A stretch of DNA of 64,000 nucleotides. Source: Pseudomonas sp. Tri1 (GTDB taxonomy: Bacteria; Pseudomonadota; Gammaproteobacteria; Pseudomonadales; Pseudomonadaceae). Both the position numbers and the translations under genes were made by a program. The stretch is taken from contig NZ_CP072913.1 in NCBI RefSeq assembly GCF_017968885.1, positions 852,001-916,000 on the forward strand, in the 5' to 3' direction. Below are positions 17,105-24,947 of this stretch, one piece after another. The stretch's first letter is position 1. Each line of letters opens with the position of its first letter. The notes below the pieces were generated by a model. That model had not been told where the DNA came from. It was given only the letters and a program-made list of their open reading frames with translations, and did no database searches.

Positions 17105-17232
17105 GTCAAAAAAGGATCGAAAGTGGACAGATTTATTTTATGCAGGAAAGAGGGCAGATTTATTTTGTAAACGCAGAGAGCGCAGGCTTGTTGGTTTTTC
17201 TCTATTTATAAATAAATCTGTCCCCTTTTTTG
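17105..17232. repeat. GGGGACAGATTTATTT inverted repeat, copy c
   Basis: Two left arms (GTGGACAGATTTATTTT at 17123 and GGCAGATTTATTTT at 17153) are followed by TTGTTGGTTTTTC and the right arm AAATAAATCTGTCCCCTTTT (17210-17229). It sits between the two orphan immunity-like genes. A possible four-codon toxin tail ending in TAA follows it at about 17232-17245. Confidence 0.8.
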
Positions 17233-17260
17233 AAGCGTTTGATTAAGTAGGTGCGCAAAT

Positions 17261-17707
17261 ATGGCTGATAAACAAGTGTATGAGTTGAGTGTTGATGACT
17301 TGGCTAGTTATGGCGTCTGGTACTTTCCCATGGATGAGTCTGTTGAGGATGAGTTGACGGTCCGTCCTCTCGCTGAGAAGGTGGTTTGTGCTGATGCTCA
17401 AATAATTGTTCGGACTAAATTTGTTGGGGTAGATGGTTCTAGTTACTTGGGGTACCTGTACTGGGATGGTAGTGGGGCGGTAGAATACTTAAAGCCTGTT
17501 GTTTTTCTTGAAGATGGCTCATCCGTTACATTTTGGAATGGAATGGTTAAACCCTCTTGGGATGATTATTCTGAAAGAGCACAAGGGGTGAGGGCGATAT
17601 TTCCTATTTCATATGTTTCAGAACCTCTTCTCGATCTTTCTGAAATTTCAGGGAGGCTTGAGGGGCTCTATTACTTAGATGAAGATCAGATATCTTGGGT
17701 GAGATGA
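17261..17707 (+). CDS. Second orphan immunity-like protein
   Basis: A 148-residue strongly acidic protein (MADKQVYELSVDDLASYGVW; ends YYLDEDQISWVR), unrecognised as a family. It is AT-rich, intact, and has no partner gene. Repeat copy c lies 28 nt upstream and copy d about 20 nt downstream, so it occupies a repeat-bounded cassette like the preceding gene. Acidic charge and placement fit an immunity protein against a basic nuclease toxin, but no toxin remnant longer than a few codons precedes it. The ribosome-binding site (TAGGTG) is weak. Confidence 0.55.
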   Translation: MADKQVYELSVDDLASYGVWYFPMDESVEDELTVRPLAEKVVCADAQIIVRTKFVGVDGSSYLGYLYWDGSGAVEYLKPVVFLEDGSSVTFWNGMVKPSWDDYSERAQGVRAIFPISYVSEPLLDLSEISGRLEGLYYLDEDQISWVR

Positions 17708-17727
17708 TAATGCAAAAATACACGAAA

Positions 17728-17816
17728 TGGGCGGATTTATTTTGTGAAGTTCAAAGGGGCAAGCTTAAGCGAAAAGGGGACGGATTTATTTGTTTGCTCA
17801 GTTCTAAATAAATCTG
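17728..17816. repeat. GGGGACAGATTTATTT inverted repeat, copy d (split by IS110)
   Basis: Arms GGGCGGATTTATTTTGTG (17729) and AAAAGGGGACGGATTTATTT (17772-17791) are followed by AAATAAATCTG (17806-17816), where the IS110 left end (AGAATC) begins. The expected TCCCC of the right arm is missing. Confidence 0.8.
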
Positions 17817-18349
17817 AGAATCATCTGGCCGGCCTCCCCACCTCACAGAGGTGGCGCAAAATTCAAGGTGCGAACTTAGACTTTTGCTGAGGAGGCCGTG
17901 ATGAAATTCTGTGGCATAGACCTGCATTCGAACAACAGCGTTGTCGTGGTTACCGACGAAACGGATAGAGTTTTGGTGAGCCGGCGCTGTCCCAATGAGC
18001 TAACGCCGATCATTGCGCTCCTCGATCCGCACCGTGACGAGTTGGCCGGCGTGGTGGTCGAGTCGACGTACAACTGGTATTGGCTTGTCGATGGCCTTAT
18101 GGCTGCGGGCTTGAACGTCAAATTGGCGAACCCGGTGGCGATGAAACGCTATGACGGTTTGAAGCACTCGGACGATAAGGATGATGCCGTATTTCTCGCG
18201 CATTTGCTGCGACTGGGGATTCTGCCGACGGGCTATATTCATCCTCCGCACGAACGAGCGCTACGAGATTTGGCGCGTAAACGAATTCAATTGGTTCGCA
18301 CAAGAACCCAGCACATCCTGGCCGTCGAAAATATCGCTGCACGTCAATT
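17817..18349 (+). mobile_element. Truncated IS110-family element
   Basis: The left 533 bp of the element at 15346-16472, in the opposite orientation and nearly identical. Differences seen by eye are few and mostly silent, for example CTG to CTT in the WYWLVDGL segment. It breaks off after ...GCACGTCAATT, directly against repeat copy e. The right end is absent. Confidence 0.88.
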
Positions 18350-18410
18350 GAAAAAAGGGGACAGATTTATTTTTAAGCGTAAGCGGGCTGATGTTCTGCT
18401 TCCTAAGTAA
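17898..18410 (+). pseudogene. Truncated IS110 transposase
   Basis: The first ~151 residues equal those of the complete transposase (to ENIAARQ). The frame then reads through the inverted repeat (LKKGDRFIFKRKRADVLLPK) to a chance stop. The C-terminal Transposase_20 domain is missing, so it should be inactive, although its DEDD half and leader are intact and could in principle be expressed. Confidence 0.92.
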
Positions 18411-18429
18411 ATAAAACTGTCCCCTTTTC
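18351..18429. repeat. GGGGACAGATTTATTT inverted repeat, copy e
   Basis: Left arm AAAAAAGGGGACAGATTTAT starts at the IS110 breakpoint; right arm AAATAAAACTGTCCCCTTTTC has one mismatch. An extra TCCAGTCCCCTTTTCTTCC tail follows (18431-18449), like the tail after copy a. Confidence 0.82.
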
Positions 18430-18449
18430 TTCCAGTCCCCTTTTCTTCC

Positions 18450-18476
18450 ATGGCGCAGTTCTCAGAACTGCGCCAT
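18450..18476 (+). terminator. Strong hairpin closing the immunity-gene array
   Basis: ATGGCGCAGTTC-TCA-GAACTGCGCCAT forms a perfect 12-bp stem followed by CTTTATTT. It lies 7 nt past the stop of the minus-strand gene at 18483, so it may act in both directions; the T-tract is better on the plus strand. Confidence 0.6.
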
Positions 18477-18482
18477 CTTTAT

Positions 18483-18755
18483 TTACTCCGCCGCCTGCGA
18501 CCGCAATCGTCTGCCAATCACATCCATCACATCACACCCATCGCGCAGCGCTATCGTCAGCATTTTGCAAAGGTCGGAGAGCACTAGCGTGTCGGAACTG
18601 ATCTCCGAGCGAAACGCGATGTTTTCCAGCAGTTGGGTCACGGTGCGGATGCGGTAATCAGCGGTTTCGAAGAGGACATCGAGGGGGGCTTCGGTGTCGA
18701 TCAGCAGGGTAGCGGGGATGCAGTCGATGCCGGTGATGGGCATGTATCGATTCAT
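18483..18755 (-). CDS. Small Pseudomonas protein of DUF3077/DUF6124 style
   Basis: A 90-residue protein beginning MNRYMPITGIDCIPATLLID. An upstream in-frame ATG at 18809 is possible, but the ATG at 18755 has GAGGT 8 nt upstream and is preferred. It contains a helical segment (LFETADYRIRTVTQLLENIAF...LCKMLTIALRDGCDVMDVI) similar in style to the short DUF3077/DUF6124 proteins abundant in Pseudomonas; function unknown. The family suggestion is from memory of pattern only. It marks the return to ordinary chromosome after the CDI array. Confidence 0.65.
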   Translation of the reverse strand: MNRYMPITGIDCIPATLLIDTEAPLDVLFETADYRIRTVTQLLENIAFRSEISSDTLVLSDLCKMLTIALRDGCDVMDVIGRRLRSQAAE

Positions 18756-19123
18756 CGGTAGTACCTCATTCAATTGAAAGGGAGCTACCTCGTTCAATCG
18801 AGTCGCCAAACCCGAGCCGCCATTTGGGCGACGAGGAACTATAGGCCGCCCCGCTCAAGTGCTACAAGACGCCACTTTCCGAGCTTCATGTAGGACCGTT
18901 GGCTTTTCAGCGGCTGCATTTCCCTACATTGGGTTCGCAGCTATCAACGGGCTCGAACCAGCCGTCCATTCGACACATCGTCATGGCTAGAGACGGGATC
19001 GTGGCGAGGGAGGTGAAAACGATATGGCGCGACCCAACCCTGGCAGCCTCTTCAGCAAGACTCTTTTTTATGCTTCCCTATCGGTCATATTTCCTTTCAA
19101 TTCCTTTCGCAGACTCCTAGACC
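18756..19123. other. Intergenic stretch without recognisable gene
   Basis: About 370 nt between divergent genes. A 73-codon open frame at 18899-19120 has no ribosome-binding site and no recognisable product, so I do not call it. Two similar GAGGTA-containing segments occur near 18765-18795 upstream of the small minus-strand gene. Nothing else was seen. Confidence 0.5.
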
Positions 19124-20605
19124 GTGCAGACCCCCAACCGCAACGCGCTGATCGCCCAACTCGCGGCCAACCCCGATGACATTGCCGCGCGAGCGTCGCT
19201 CTATCACGACCTGCTCGACACCGCAGAGGCATCACTGGAGGGTGTACGCGTTGCGGCTGGCCTGTGCGATCCGGCGGCTAACGTCGTTGTTGCTCACCTG
19301 AACACCACCGCCCATAAAAATCGCCCCGGCCCATTGCTGCCTCAACTTCGCAACCTGCCGGTCGACCATGTGGAGTTGAACAATGCCGAGCCAGAGTGGT
19401 GTGACGCCCTGGCTGGGTTGCCCTTGCGCACGCTGAAACTCAACAGCCCGAGATTCAGCTGCGGCCCGGATGTGTGGCGACGCTTGCCAGGCTTGGCCCT
19501 CGACACCTTGGAAATCAGCGGATTTTCTCGCAACGATAACGCCACCAGCCTGCCTTCAGTCGAGCGACTTCGCCGGCTGAAGTTAGGCACCTACGGCGAA
19601 GACTTCGACGACGCTTTCCTCCAGCAACTCAGCAATAGCCCGCTGCAGGAATTGTCGTTGAACCGTTGCGATGACGTCACCGACGACGGTCTTCTCGCCC
19701 TGTCGAAACTCCAGTTACGAACACTCACGTTAGAACGCGTCGGCGAGCTGACTTCCCGTGGGATGGCGCACTTACGCAATCACCCACTCGAACAACTGTC
19801 CCTCGGTTGGAGCAGCGCAATCCTGAAGGACCCTTCCTGGCTTTCCAGCCTGACGGCATTGCGCGCGCTGAGTCTGGATCACTGTTACGCAACAGACGCC
19901 ACGCTCGACGCGATTCGGGAGCTGCCCATCGAACGGCTGTCGCTCCAGTCTTCGTATATCGCTGATGACGATCTTGAAGTATTGGAAGGCATGCCGCTCG
20001 CCGATCTGGATCTCAAGTCGTCCCGCCAAGTGATCGAAAGACTCGATGTGCTGCACGCTTTTCCACTGAAGCGGCTGGGGCTTTCCGATGTGCAAGGCGT
20101 GTGTGCAGATACCTTGAGCGACCTGCGTGGTTTGGACTTGGAATCCCTGGACCTTTCCTTGAACGACATCACTTGGAAGGAGTTGAAGCAACTGGCTGGC
20201 CTGCCGCTGAAGCGGCTGAACCTCAGTTTCTGTCGCGGTGTCGATGGCAAGGTTTTGCGTAAGCTCGCCGAGTTGGGATTGCCGTTGGAGCAACTTGAAA
20301 TAAGTGGTCTGGACCTGCGCGATGCCGATCTCGCCTGTCTGCGGGATCTGCCTTTGCAGCGCTTGGGTTTGTATGACAGTCCCTGGCTCACAGACGTCGG
20401 AGTGGCCCATCTCTCGGGTATGCCACTACGAGATTTGACGCTTGCGGCAGATCCTGGGGAATCGCAGATCACTTCAGCCGTGGTGCCGGTGTTGGAGCAG
20501 TTGCCGCTGCAAACATTGTCGTTGTTTAACTGCAGCGAGATCAGCGCAGACGGTTGGGATCGTTTGGCCAGGTTGCCTGCGCGGGTGATGGGGCCGGGTA
20601 TCTGA
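19124..20605 (+). CDS. Leucine-rich-repeat protein
   Basis: A 493-residue protein starting at GTG. After an N-terminal ~25-residue helix (LIAQLAANPDDIAARASLYHDLLD), reminiscent of the repeat-companion domain TIGR02996 found beside LRRs, it is built almost wholly of about 17 leucine-rich repeats of 22-26 residues (for example LQELSLNRCDDVTDDGLLALSKLQLRTL, LSGMPLRDLTLA). The repeats resemble the cysteine-containing/GALA class. No signal peptide or membrane segment is seen, so it is cytoplasmic or exported by an unrecognised route. LRR proteins of this class are sometimes effectors, but no secretion signal was identified. The start codon is uncertain because the ribosome-binding site is poor. 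Confidence 0.85.
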   Translation: MQTPNRNALIAQLAANPDDIAARASLYHDLLDTAEASLEGVRVAAGLCDPAANVVVAHLNTTAHKNRPGPLLPQLRNLPVDHVELNNAEPEWCDALAGLPLRTLKLNSPRFSCGPDVWRRLPGLALDTLEISGFSRNDNATSLPSVERLRRLKLGTYGEDFDDAFLQQLSNSPLQELSLNRCDDVTDDGLLALSKLQLRTLTLERVGELTSRGMAHLRNHPLEQLSLGWSSAILKDPSWLSSLTALRALSLDHCYATDATLDAIRELPIERLSLQSSYIADDDLEVLEGMPLADLDLKSSRQVIERLDVLHAFPLKRLGLSDVQGVCADTLSDLRGLDLESLDLSLNDITWKELKQLAGLPLKRLNLSFCRGVDGKVLRKLAELGLPLEQLEISGLDLRDADLACLRDLPLQRLGLYDSPWLTDVGVAHLSGMPLRDLTLAADPGESQITSAVVPVLEQLPLQTLSLFNCSEISADGWDRLARLPARVMGPGI

Positions 20606-20683
20606 CGCTCGGTTCATGCCATCGATACTGCGAATCTTCAAAACACAGCGCTGGGCCGTGTATCAGGACACTCACTTGCAGCG

Positions 20684-21772
20684 CTACTTCCCCTCTTGTT
20701 GCATCAAGGCCTTGCGTAGCTTCCCTGGCGACAGGCCAAACATGCTCTGAAAGTGTCGAATAAAATGCGGCGCATCAGCGAAGCCACATTCAAAGGCGAT
20801 CTCGCCGATCTGGCGATCGGAACTCACGAGCAACCATCTGCCGAACCTGAGTCGGACCTGGCGGTAGAACTGGGCCGGGCTGTTGTTGGTTTCAGCGACG
20901 AACAGGCGTTCCAATTGCCGCTTGCTGGTGCCGACCAGATGCGCAATGGCCTCGATATCCAGGGGTTGGGCCATGTGTTTTTCCATCAACATCACGGCTT
21001 CGTGCAGCCGACGGTTGGAGGAGCTGGCGTAGCCGAGCGCCTTGCGTCGGTCGACGAAACTGTTGGACGTGTTCTTCGCCACCGTCATCTGGTGCACAAC
21101 TTTGCCCGCACGATCCGGTCCGCAATGCAGGCCGATCAGGTGAAGGGCCAATTCGATCACTGACACGCCACCCGCGCAGGTGATCCGGTCCTGGTCGATC
21201 AGAAAGTCTCTGTTGATGACAAAGCGCAACGACGGAAACAGCCGCTTCCAGTCGTCGCCATGGTAGGCGTGGACACACGCCGTTCGCCCCTCCATCAGGC
21301 CATGTCGCGCGAGCACGAAGCTGCCGGTGCACAGACCGATCAACGGCACCTGTGCCGCCGCGGCCTGGTGGAGGAACGTGGGATAGGTTTTCGGCACCGC
21401 CTCGATGGAGTCGAGCAATCCACCAATCACCACGATGTAGTCGAAACGCGCCGGATCAGCGAGTTCGCTGTCGATGGGCACGTCCAGTCCGCTACTGGAA
21501 ATGACTCTTTGCCCGGGCGTGCCGAGTACTTTCCATTGGCAGCGGATGGGGCGGCTTTGATCGCCCGTATCGGCGGCGTGCCGCAACGCATCGGTCAGTC
21601 CTGACAGTGACAGCAAGGGGAAGCGTGGCCACAACATGATGCCAATAGACAGCTCGGCGGTGCCGCGGCGGATGGGCGGGTGACGCGCCTGCCCATGATC
21701 GAGCCCGTCCACGAGGCTTTCCTGGGATGTCCCGTTCTCTGCACCGCCAGAATGTCGCAAATATTCAATCAT
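20684..21772 (-). CDS. GlxA/FtrA-type AraC-family transcriptional regulator
   Basis: A 362-residue regulator with an N-terminal DJ-1/PfpI-like amidotransferase domain (YIVVIGGLLDS; the nucleophile region LIGLCTGSFVLARHGLM) and a C-terminal AraC double helix-turn-helix (IEAIAHLVGTSKRQLERLFVAE; GEIAFECGFADAPHFIRHFQSMFGLSPGKLRK). Members such as GlxA, GbdR, ArgR and CdhR control catabolism of nitrogen compounds in Pseudomonas. It is divergent from the ABC transporter/amidase cluster (99 nt between starts), which it probably activates in response to the cluster's substrate. The true start may be downstream of 21772, since no ribosome-binding site precedes that ATG and the conserved fold starts near ELSIGIMLWPRF. 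Confidence 0.88.
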   Translation of the reverse strand: MIEYLRHSGGAENGTSQESLVDGLDHGQARHPPIRRGTAELSIGIMLWPRFPLLSLSGLTDALRHAADTGDQSRPIRCQWKVLGTPGQRVISSSGLDVPIDSELADPARFDYIVVIGGLLDSIEAVPKTYPTFLHQAAAAQVPLIGLCTGSFVLARHGLMEGRTACVHAYHGDDWKRLFPSLRFVINRDFLIDQDRITCAGGVSVIELALHLIGLHCGPDRAGKVVHQMTVAKNTSNSFVDRRKALGYASSSNRRLHEAVMLMEKHMAQPLDIEAIAHLVGTSKRQLERLFVAETNNSPAQFYRQVRLRFGRWLLVSSDRQIGEIAFECGFADAPHFIRHFQSMFGLSPGKLRKALMQQEGK

Positions 21773-21870
21773 TCGTGCAAAGCATCCAACCAGTTATAGC
21801 GCCGGTCCCACTACGATGGGGCCATGCGAAACGTTCTGCTGCCACAATAAAAACTATCGAGGAGCATCCG

Positions 21871-22740
21871 ATGAAGACGTCCAAGGTTCAGCGTTTTTCC
21901 GGTATTTGTGCCGGTTTTCTGGTGTCTGTGCTGGCTGCGGCACCGGTGTTCGCATTGGAGACAGTAGAGCCGGGAAGCCTGACCATCGCCTTCAGTGGTG
22001 ATATGCCAGGAACAGGGTATCAAGATAGTCGGATGGTCGGCTATGACGGTGAAATCCTTCAACAAATTTCCGAAAAGCTGGGGCTTAAGGTCAAGCCGGC
22101 ATTGATGGAGTGGTCAGGGACGATTGCATCGGTGCAGTCCAAGCGGGTGGATGTCATGGCAGGCACCATGGGCTGGACCGAGCAACGCTCGAAAATCATG
22201 GCCTTGAGCGATCCTATTCACTACTTCAAGAACGGCATCACCCAGACAGACAAGACCAACTGGAACAGCCTCAAGGATTTGCAAGGCAAGAAAGTCGGGA
22301 CCATCACCGGTTTTTCGTTCATCCCTGAGATGCGCAAGATCGATGGCCTGCAAGTCGCCCTGTACGACACGTCCGACGCGGCCGTTCGCGATCTGCTCGC
22401 CGGACGTATCGATGCGGTGATCGGCGATCCACCGGTCATGCAATACGCCATTTCCCGCAATGAGCAATGGCACCTGCATTTCAACGCCTTTGTCGACAAC
22501 GATCCGAATTTCCCGCTGCTGACGGGCTTGGGTCAGGTGGTGTTCGGCTTCAACAAGGCCAGCCCGGAACTGGTGACGGCGGTCAACGCACAGATTCAGA
22601 CGCTCTGGAAAAACTGTGAGATGCGCAAGATCGGCGCTCGCTACGGCCTGACCCAGGATGTCTGGTTCATGCCCGAAGGCAAGGACCTGCGGCTCGGCGT
22701 CGATCGCCCAGCGGACTGGACGCTACCTGGCTGCAAATAA
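21871..22740 (+). CDS. Polar amino-acid-type ABC transporter substrate-binding protein
   Basis: A 289-residue periplasmic protein of the SBP_bac_3 family. The ATG at 21871 follows GAGGAG and begins a clear signal peptide (MKTSKVQRFSGICAGFLVSVLAAAPVFA). Family features include GYDGEILQQISEKLGLK, the segment VDVMAGTMGWTEQRSKIMALSDP and GKKVGTITGF. It binds a small ligand and delivers it to the two permeases downstream. Four of the next five genes are coupled or closely spaced, and together they suggest the ligand is an amide or modified amino acid. The specific ligand is unknown. Confidence 0.93.
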   Translation: MKTSKVQRFSGICAGFLVSVLAAAPVFALETVEPGSLTIAFSGDMPGTGYQDSRMVGYDGEILQQISEKLGLKVKPALMEWSGTIASVQSKRVDVMAGTMGWTEQRSKIMALSDPIHYFKNGITQTDKTNWNSLKDLQGKKVGTITGFSFIPEMRKIDGLQVALYDTSDAAVRDLLAGRIDAVIGDPPVMQYAISRNEQWHLHFNAFVDNDPNFPLLTGLGQVVFGFNKASPELVTAVNAQIQTLWKNCEMRKIGARYGLTQDVWFMPEGKDLRLGVDRPADWTLPGCK

Positions 22741-22818
22741 GTGTGTGCGGCGATGGGGCGGGCTCATGCAGATGCACCGATTCATCGCCATGCCTAAAAC
22801 AAAAAGAGGTTAGCCAAG

Positions 22819-23607
22819 ATGTCGAGCCTGTCTGACGACGCGTTGCTGCGCGTGCACGAATTACACAAGAACTATGGCGACCTGGAAGTGCTCAAGGGCA
22901 TCAGCCTGGAGTTGAAGCCCGGTGAGACCTTGTCGCTGATTGGCCCTAGCGGATCTGGAAAGTCCACCTGCCTGCGTTGCATCAATTACCTGGAAAAACC
23001 TACCCGTGGCGAGATCTGGCTGGGAGACGAGCTGATCGGGCAGGTCAAGGACGGCAGGCGTTTGCGTCTGATGAGTGACCGGGAGATGGCCCCGCAGCGC
23101 CGCGAGATCGCCATGGTGTTCCAGTTGTTCTACCTCTGGCCGCACTTGAGCGTGCGCGATAACGTCGCGCTCGGTCCCATCAAGGCCCAAGGCATGCCGC
23201 GCAAGCAGGCGTATGAGTTGGCCGACGCGATGTTGGAAAAAGTCCATCTGCGGCACAAGGCCGAGTCTTATCCCGAACAATTGTCCGGTGGTCAGCAACA
23301 GCGGGTCGCCATCGCCCGGGCCTTGGCTCAGCAACCGAAAGTGATTCTGTTCGACGAACCGACCTCGGCGTTGGATCCCGAGTTGGTAGGCGAAGTGTTG
23401 GCGGTGATTCGCGAACTGGCCGAAGAGGGCCGCAGCATGATCATGGTCACCCACGAAGTGCGGTTTGCCCGCGATGTGGCGGATCGGGTGATCTTCATGG
23501 ACGGCGGGCGCATTGTCGAACAAGGGCCGTCGGCGCAAGTCATCGACAGCCCTCGTCACGAACGTACCCGCAGCTTTCTCGGGCGTATGGCTGTGGAGAG
23601 CGCTTGA
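22819..23607 (+). CDS. Polar amino-acid-type ABC transporter ATP-binding protein
   Basis: A 262-residue ATPase of the GlnQ/HisP group. Walker A GPSGSGKS, Q-loop region MVFQLFYLWPHLSV, signature LSGGQQQRVAIARAL, Walker B VILFDEPTSALDPE and the switch histidine MVTHEVRFARDV are all present. It energises uptake through the two downstream permeases. The stop overlaps the next start (TGATG), indicating translational coupling. Confidence 0.96.
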   Translation: MSSLSDDALLRVHELHKNYGDLEVLKGISLELKPGETLSLIGPSGSGKSTCLRCINYLEKPTRGEIWLGDELIGQVKDGRRLRLMSDREMAPQRREIAMVFQLFYLWPHLSVRDNVALGPIKAQGMPRKQAYELADAMLEKVHLRHKAESYPEQLSGGQQQRVAIARALAQQPKVILFDEPTSALDPELVGEVLAVIRELAEEGRSMIMVTHEVRFARDVADRVIFMDGGRIVEQGPSAQVIDSPRHERTRSFLGRMAVESA

Positions 23608-24263
23608 TGGCGAATCTGGAAGCTTTCCTCGGGCTGTTGCCCTTGCTGTTGAAAGGCGCAATGAGTGCGCTGGAAATTGCCCTCTGCACCTTGGTGCTGG
23701 CCAGCGCCGGTGGCCTGGTGCTGGCGGTTTTACTGACGTTCAGCCGATCGCGACTGGTGCACGGCGCCATCGCCTGTTTCATCGAATGGATGCGCAATGT
23801 GCCTGCACTGGCGCACCTGTTTCTGATCTACTTTGGGCTGTCCTACCTGGGCATCAATTTGCCCGCGTGGCTGGCGGCCATCGTCGGCTTGAGCCTGGTA
23901 GGCAGCGCAGTGCTGGCCGATACTTTCCGCGCCGGCTTGCAATCGTTGCACGTCGGCCAGCATGAAGCCGGCCAGGCCGTCGGCCTGAACCGTATGCAGA
24001 TTCTGCGCTACATCCTCTTGCCCCAGGCCCTGCGCGTTGCGTTGCCGGCGTATGCCAACTATGTCACGCAACTGATCAAGGATACGTCCATCGCCTCGGC
24101 CATTGCCGTGCCGGAAATCATGTTCCTGGCCCGCAATCTGGTGACCTCCACGTTCCAGACCTCGCTGATTTATCTGGCGGTGATGTGCATCTATGCGGCG
24201 ATGATCCTGCCAATTGGCGTGGGATTCATCCGACTTGAACGTCATCTGGGGGCGGCGCGATGA
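23607..24263 (+). CDS. Polar amino-acid-type ABC transporter permease 1
   Basis: A 218-residue inner-membrane permease of the HisM/GlnP family. It has five hydrophobic spans and the conserved EAA loop HEAGQAVGLNRMQILRYILLPQALRVALPAY. The ATG at 23607 overlaps the ATPase stop; an upstream TTG is less likely. It ends in an ATGA overlap with the second permease, with which it forms a heterodimer. Confidence 0.95.
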   Translation: MANLEAFLGLLPLLLKGAMSALEIALCTLVLASAGGLVLAVLLTFSRSRLVHGAIACFIEWMRNVPALAHLFLIYFGLSYLGINLPAWLAAIVGLSLVGSAVLADTFRAGLQSLHVGQHEAGQAVGLNRMQILRYILLPQALRVALPAYANYVTQLIKDTSIASAIAVPEIMFLARNLVTSTFQTSLIYLAVMCIYAAMILPIGVGFIRLERHLGAAR

Positions 24264-24943
24264 TCAGTTTTTTCCAGCAATACCCGGAGTACTGGAGCGA
24301 CTGGGTCGCTCGCCTGCTACTCGGCGCACGGGTCAGCGCCGAGTTGTCCCTGACAGGCTTCGCCCTGGCGGCGCTGTTGGGCGCGTTATTGGCCTGGGCG
24401 ATGAAGAGTCCCAGCGCATTGCTCAAGCGTCTGGCCGTGTTTTTCATTCAAGGTATGCGCGCGGTGCCGCTTCTGGCGTTGCTGCTGGCGCTGTATTTCA
24501 CCTTGCCCAGCCTCGGGCTGACGCTGTCGGGTTACTGGGCCGGAGCCATCGGTTTGGGGTTGCAGGGCAGCGCCTACGTCGCGGAGATCCTGCGCGGAGG
24601 ACTGGATTCCTTGCATCGAGGCCAACGTGAGGCGGCCATCGCCACCGGCCTGACGCCATTGCAAGCCTTCACCGCCGTGATCTTTCCGCAAGCCATTCGC
24701 GGCATGTTGCCGCCGTTGCTCAATGCCTACGTGTCGATTCTGAAGGACAGCTCCCTGTGCGCCCTGATCGCCACCGATGAGTTGATGCTGGCGGCCCGGG
24801 CCATCGCCTCCGAGTCCTTTTTGCCCATGCATATTTTCCTGTTGGTGGGGCTGTTCTATTTCGTCATCGCTTTCCCTCTTTCTCTGTTGTCGCGAGCGTT
24901 GGAAGTACGATTTTCTCGCGGACGCAAAACCATTCGAGGTTGA
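24260..24943 (+). CDS. Polar amino-acid-type ABC transporter permease 2
   Basis: A 227-residue permease of the same family. Its EAA loop reads QREAAIATGLTPLQAFTAVIFPQAIRGMLPPLLNAY. It starts four bases before the end of permease 1 and ends 4 nt before the amidase start, so the five genes 22819-26375 form one tightly coupled unit. Confidence 0.95.
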   Translation: MISFFQQYPEYWSDWVARLLLGARVSAELSLTGFALAALLGALLAWAMKSPSALLKRLAVFFIQGMRAVPLLALLLALYFTLPSLGLTLSGYWAGAIGLGLQGSAYVAEILRGGLDSLHRGQREAAIATGLTPLQAFTAVIFPQAIRGMLPPLLNAYVSILKDSSLCALIATDELMLAARAIASESFLPMHIFLLVGLFYFVIAFPLSLLSRALEVRFSRGRKTIRG

Positions 24944-24947
24944 ACAC

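Noticed and set aside
18899..19120. 73-codon plus-strand frame before the LRR gene
   Set aside because: No ribosome-binding site or recognisable product; in-frame stop ends it 3 nt before the LRR GTG.
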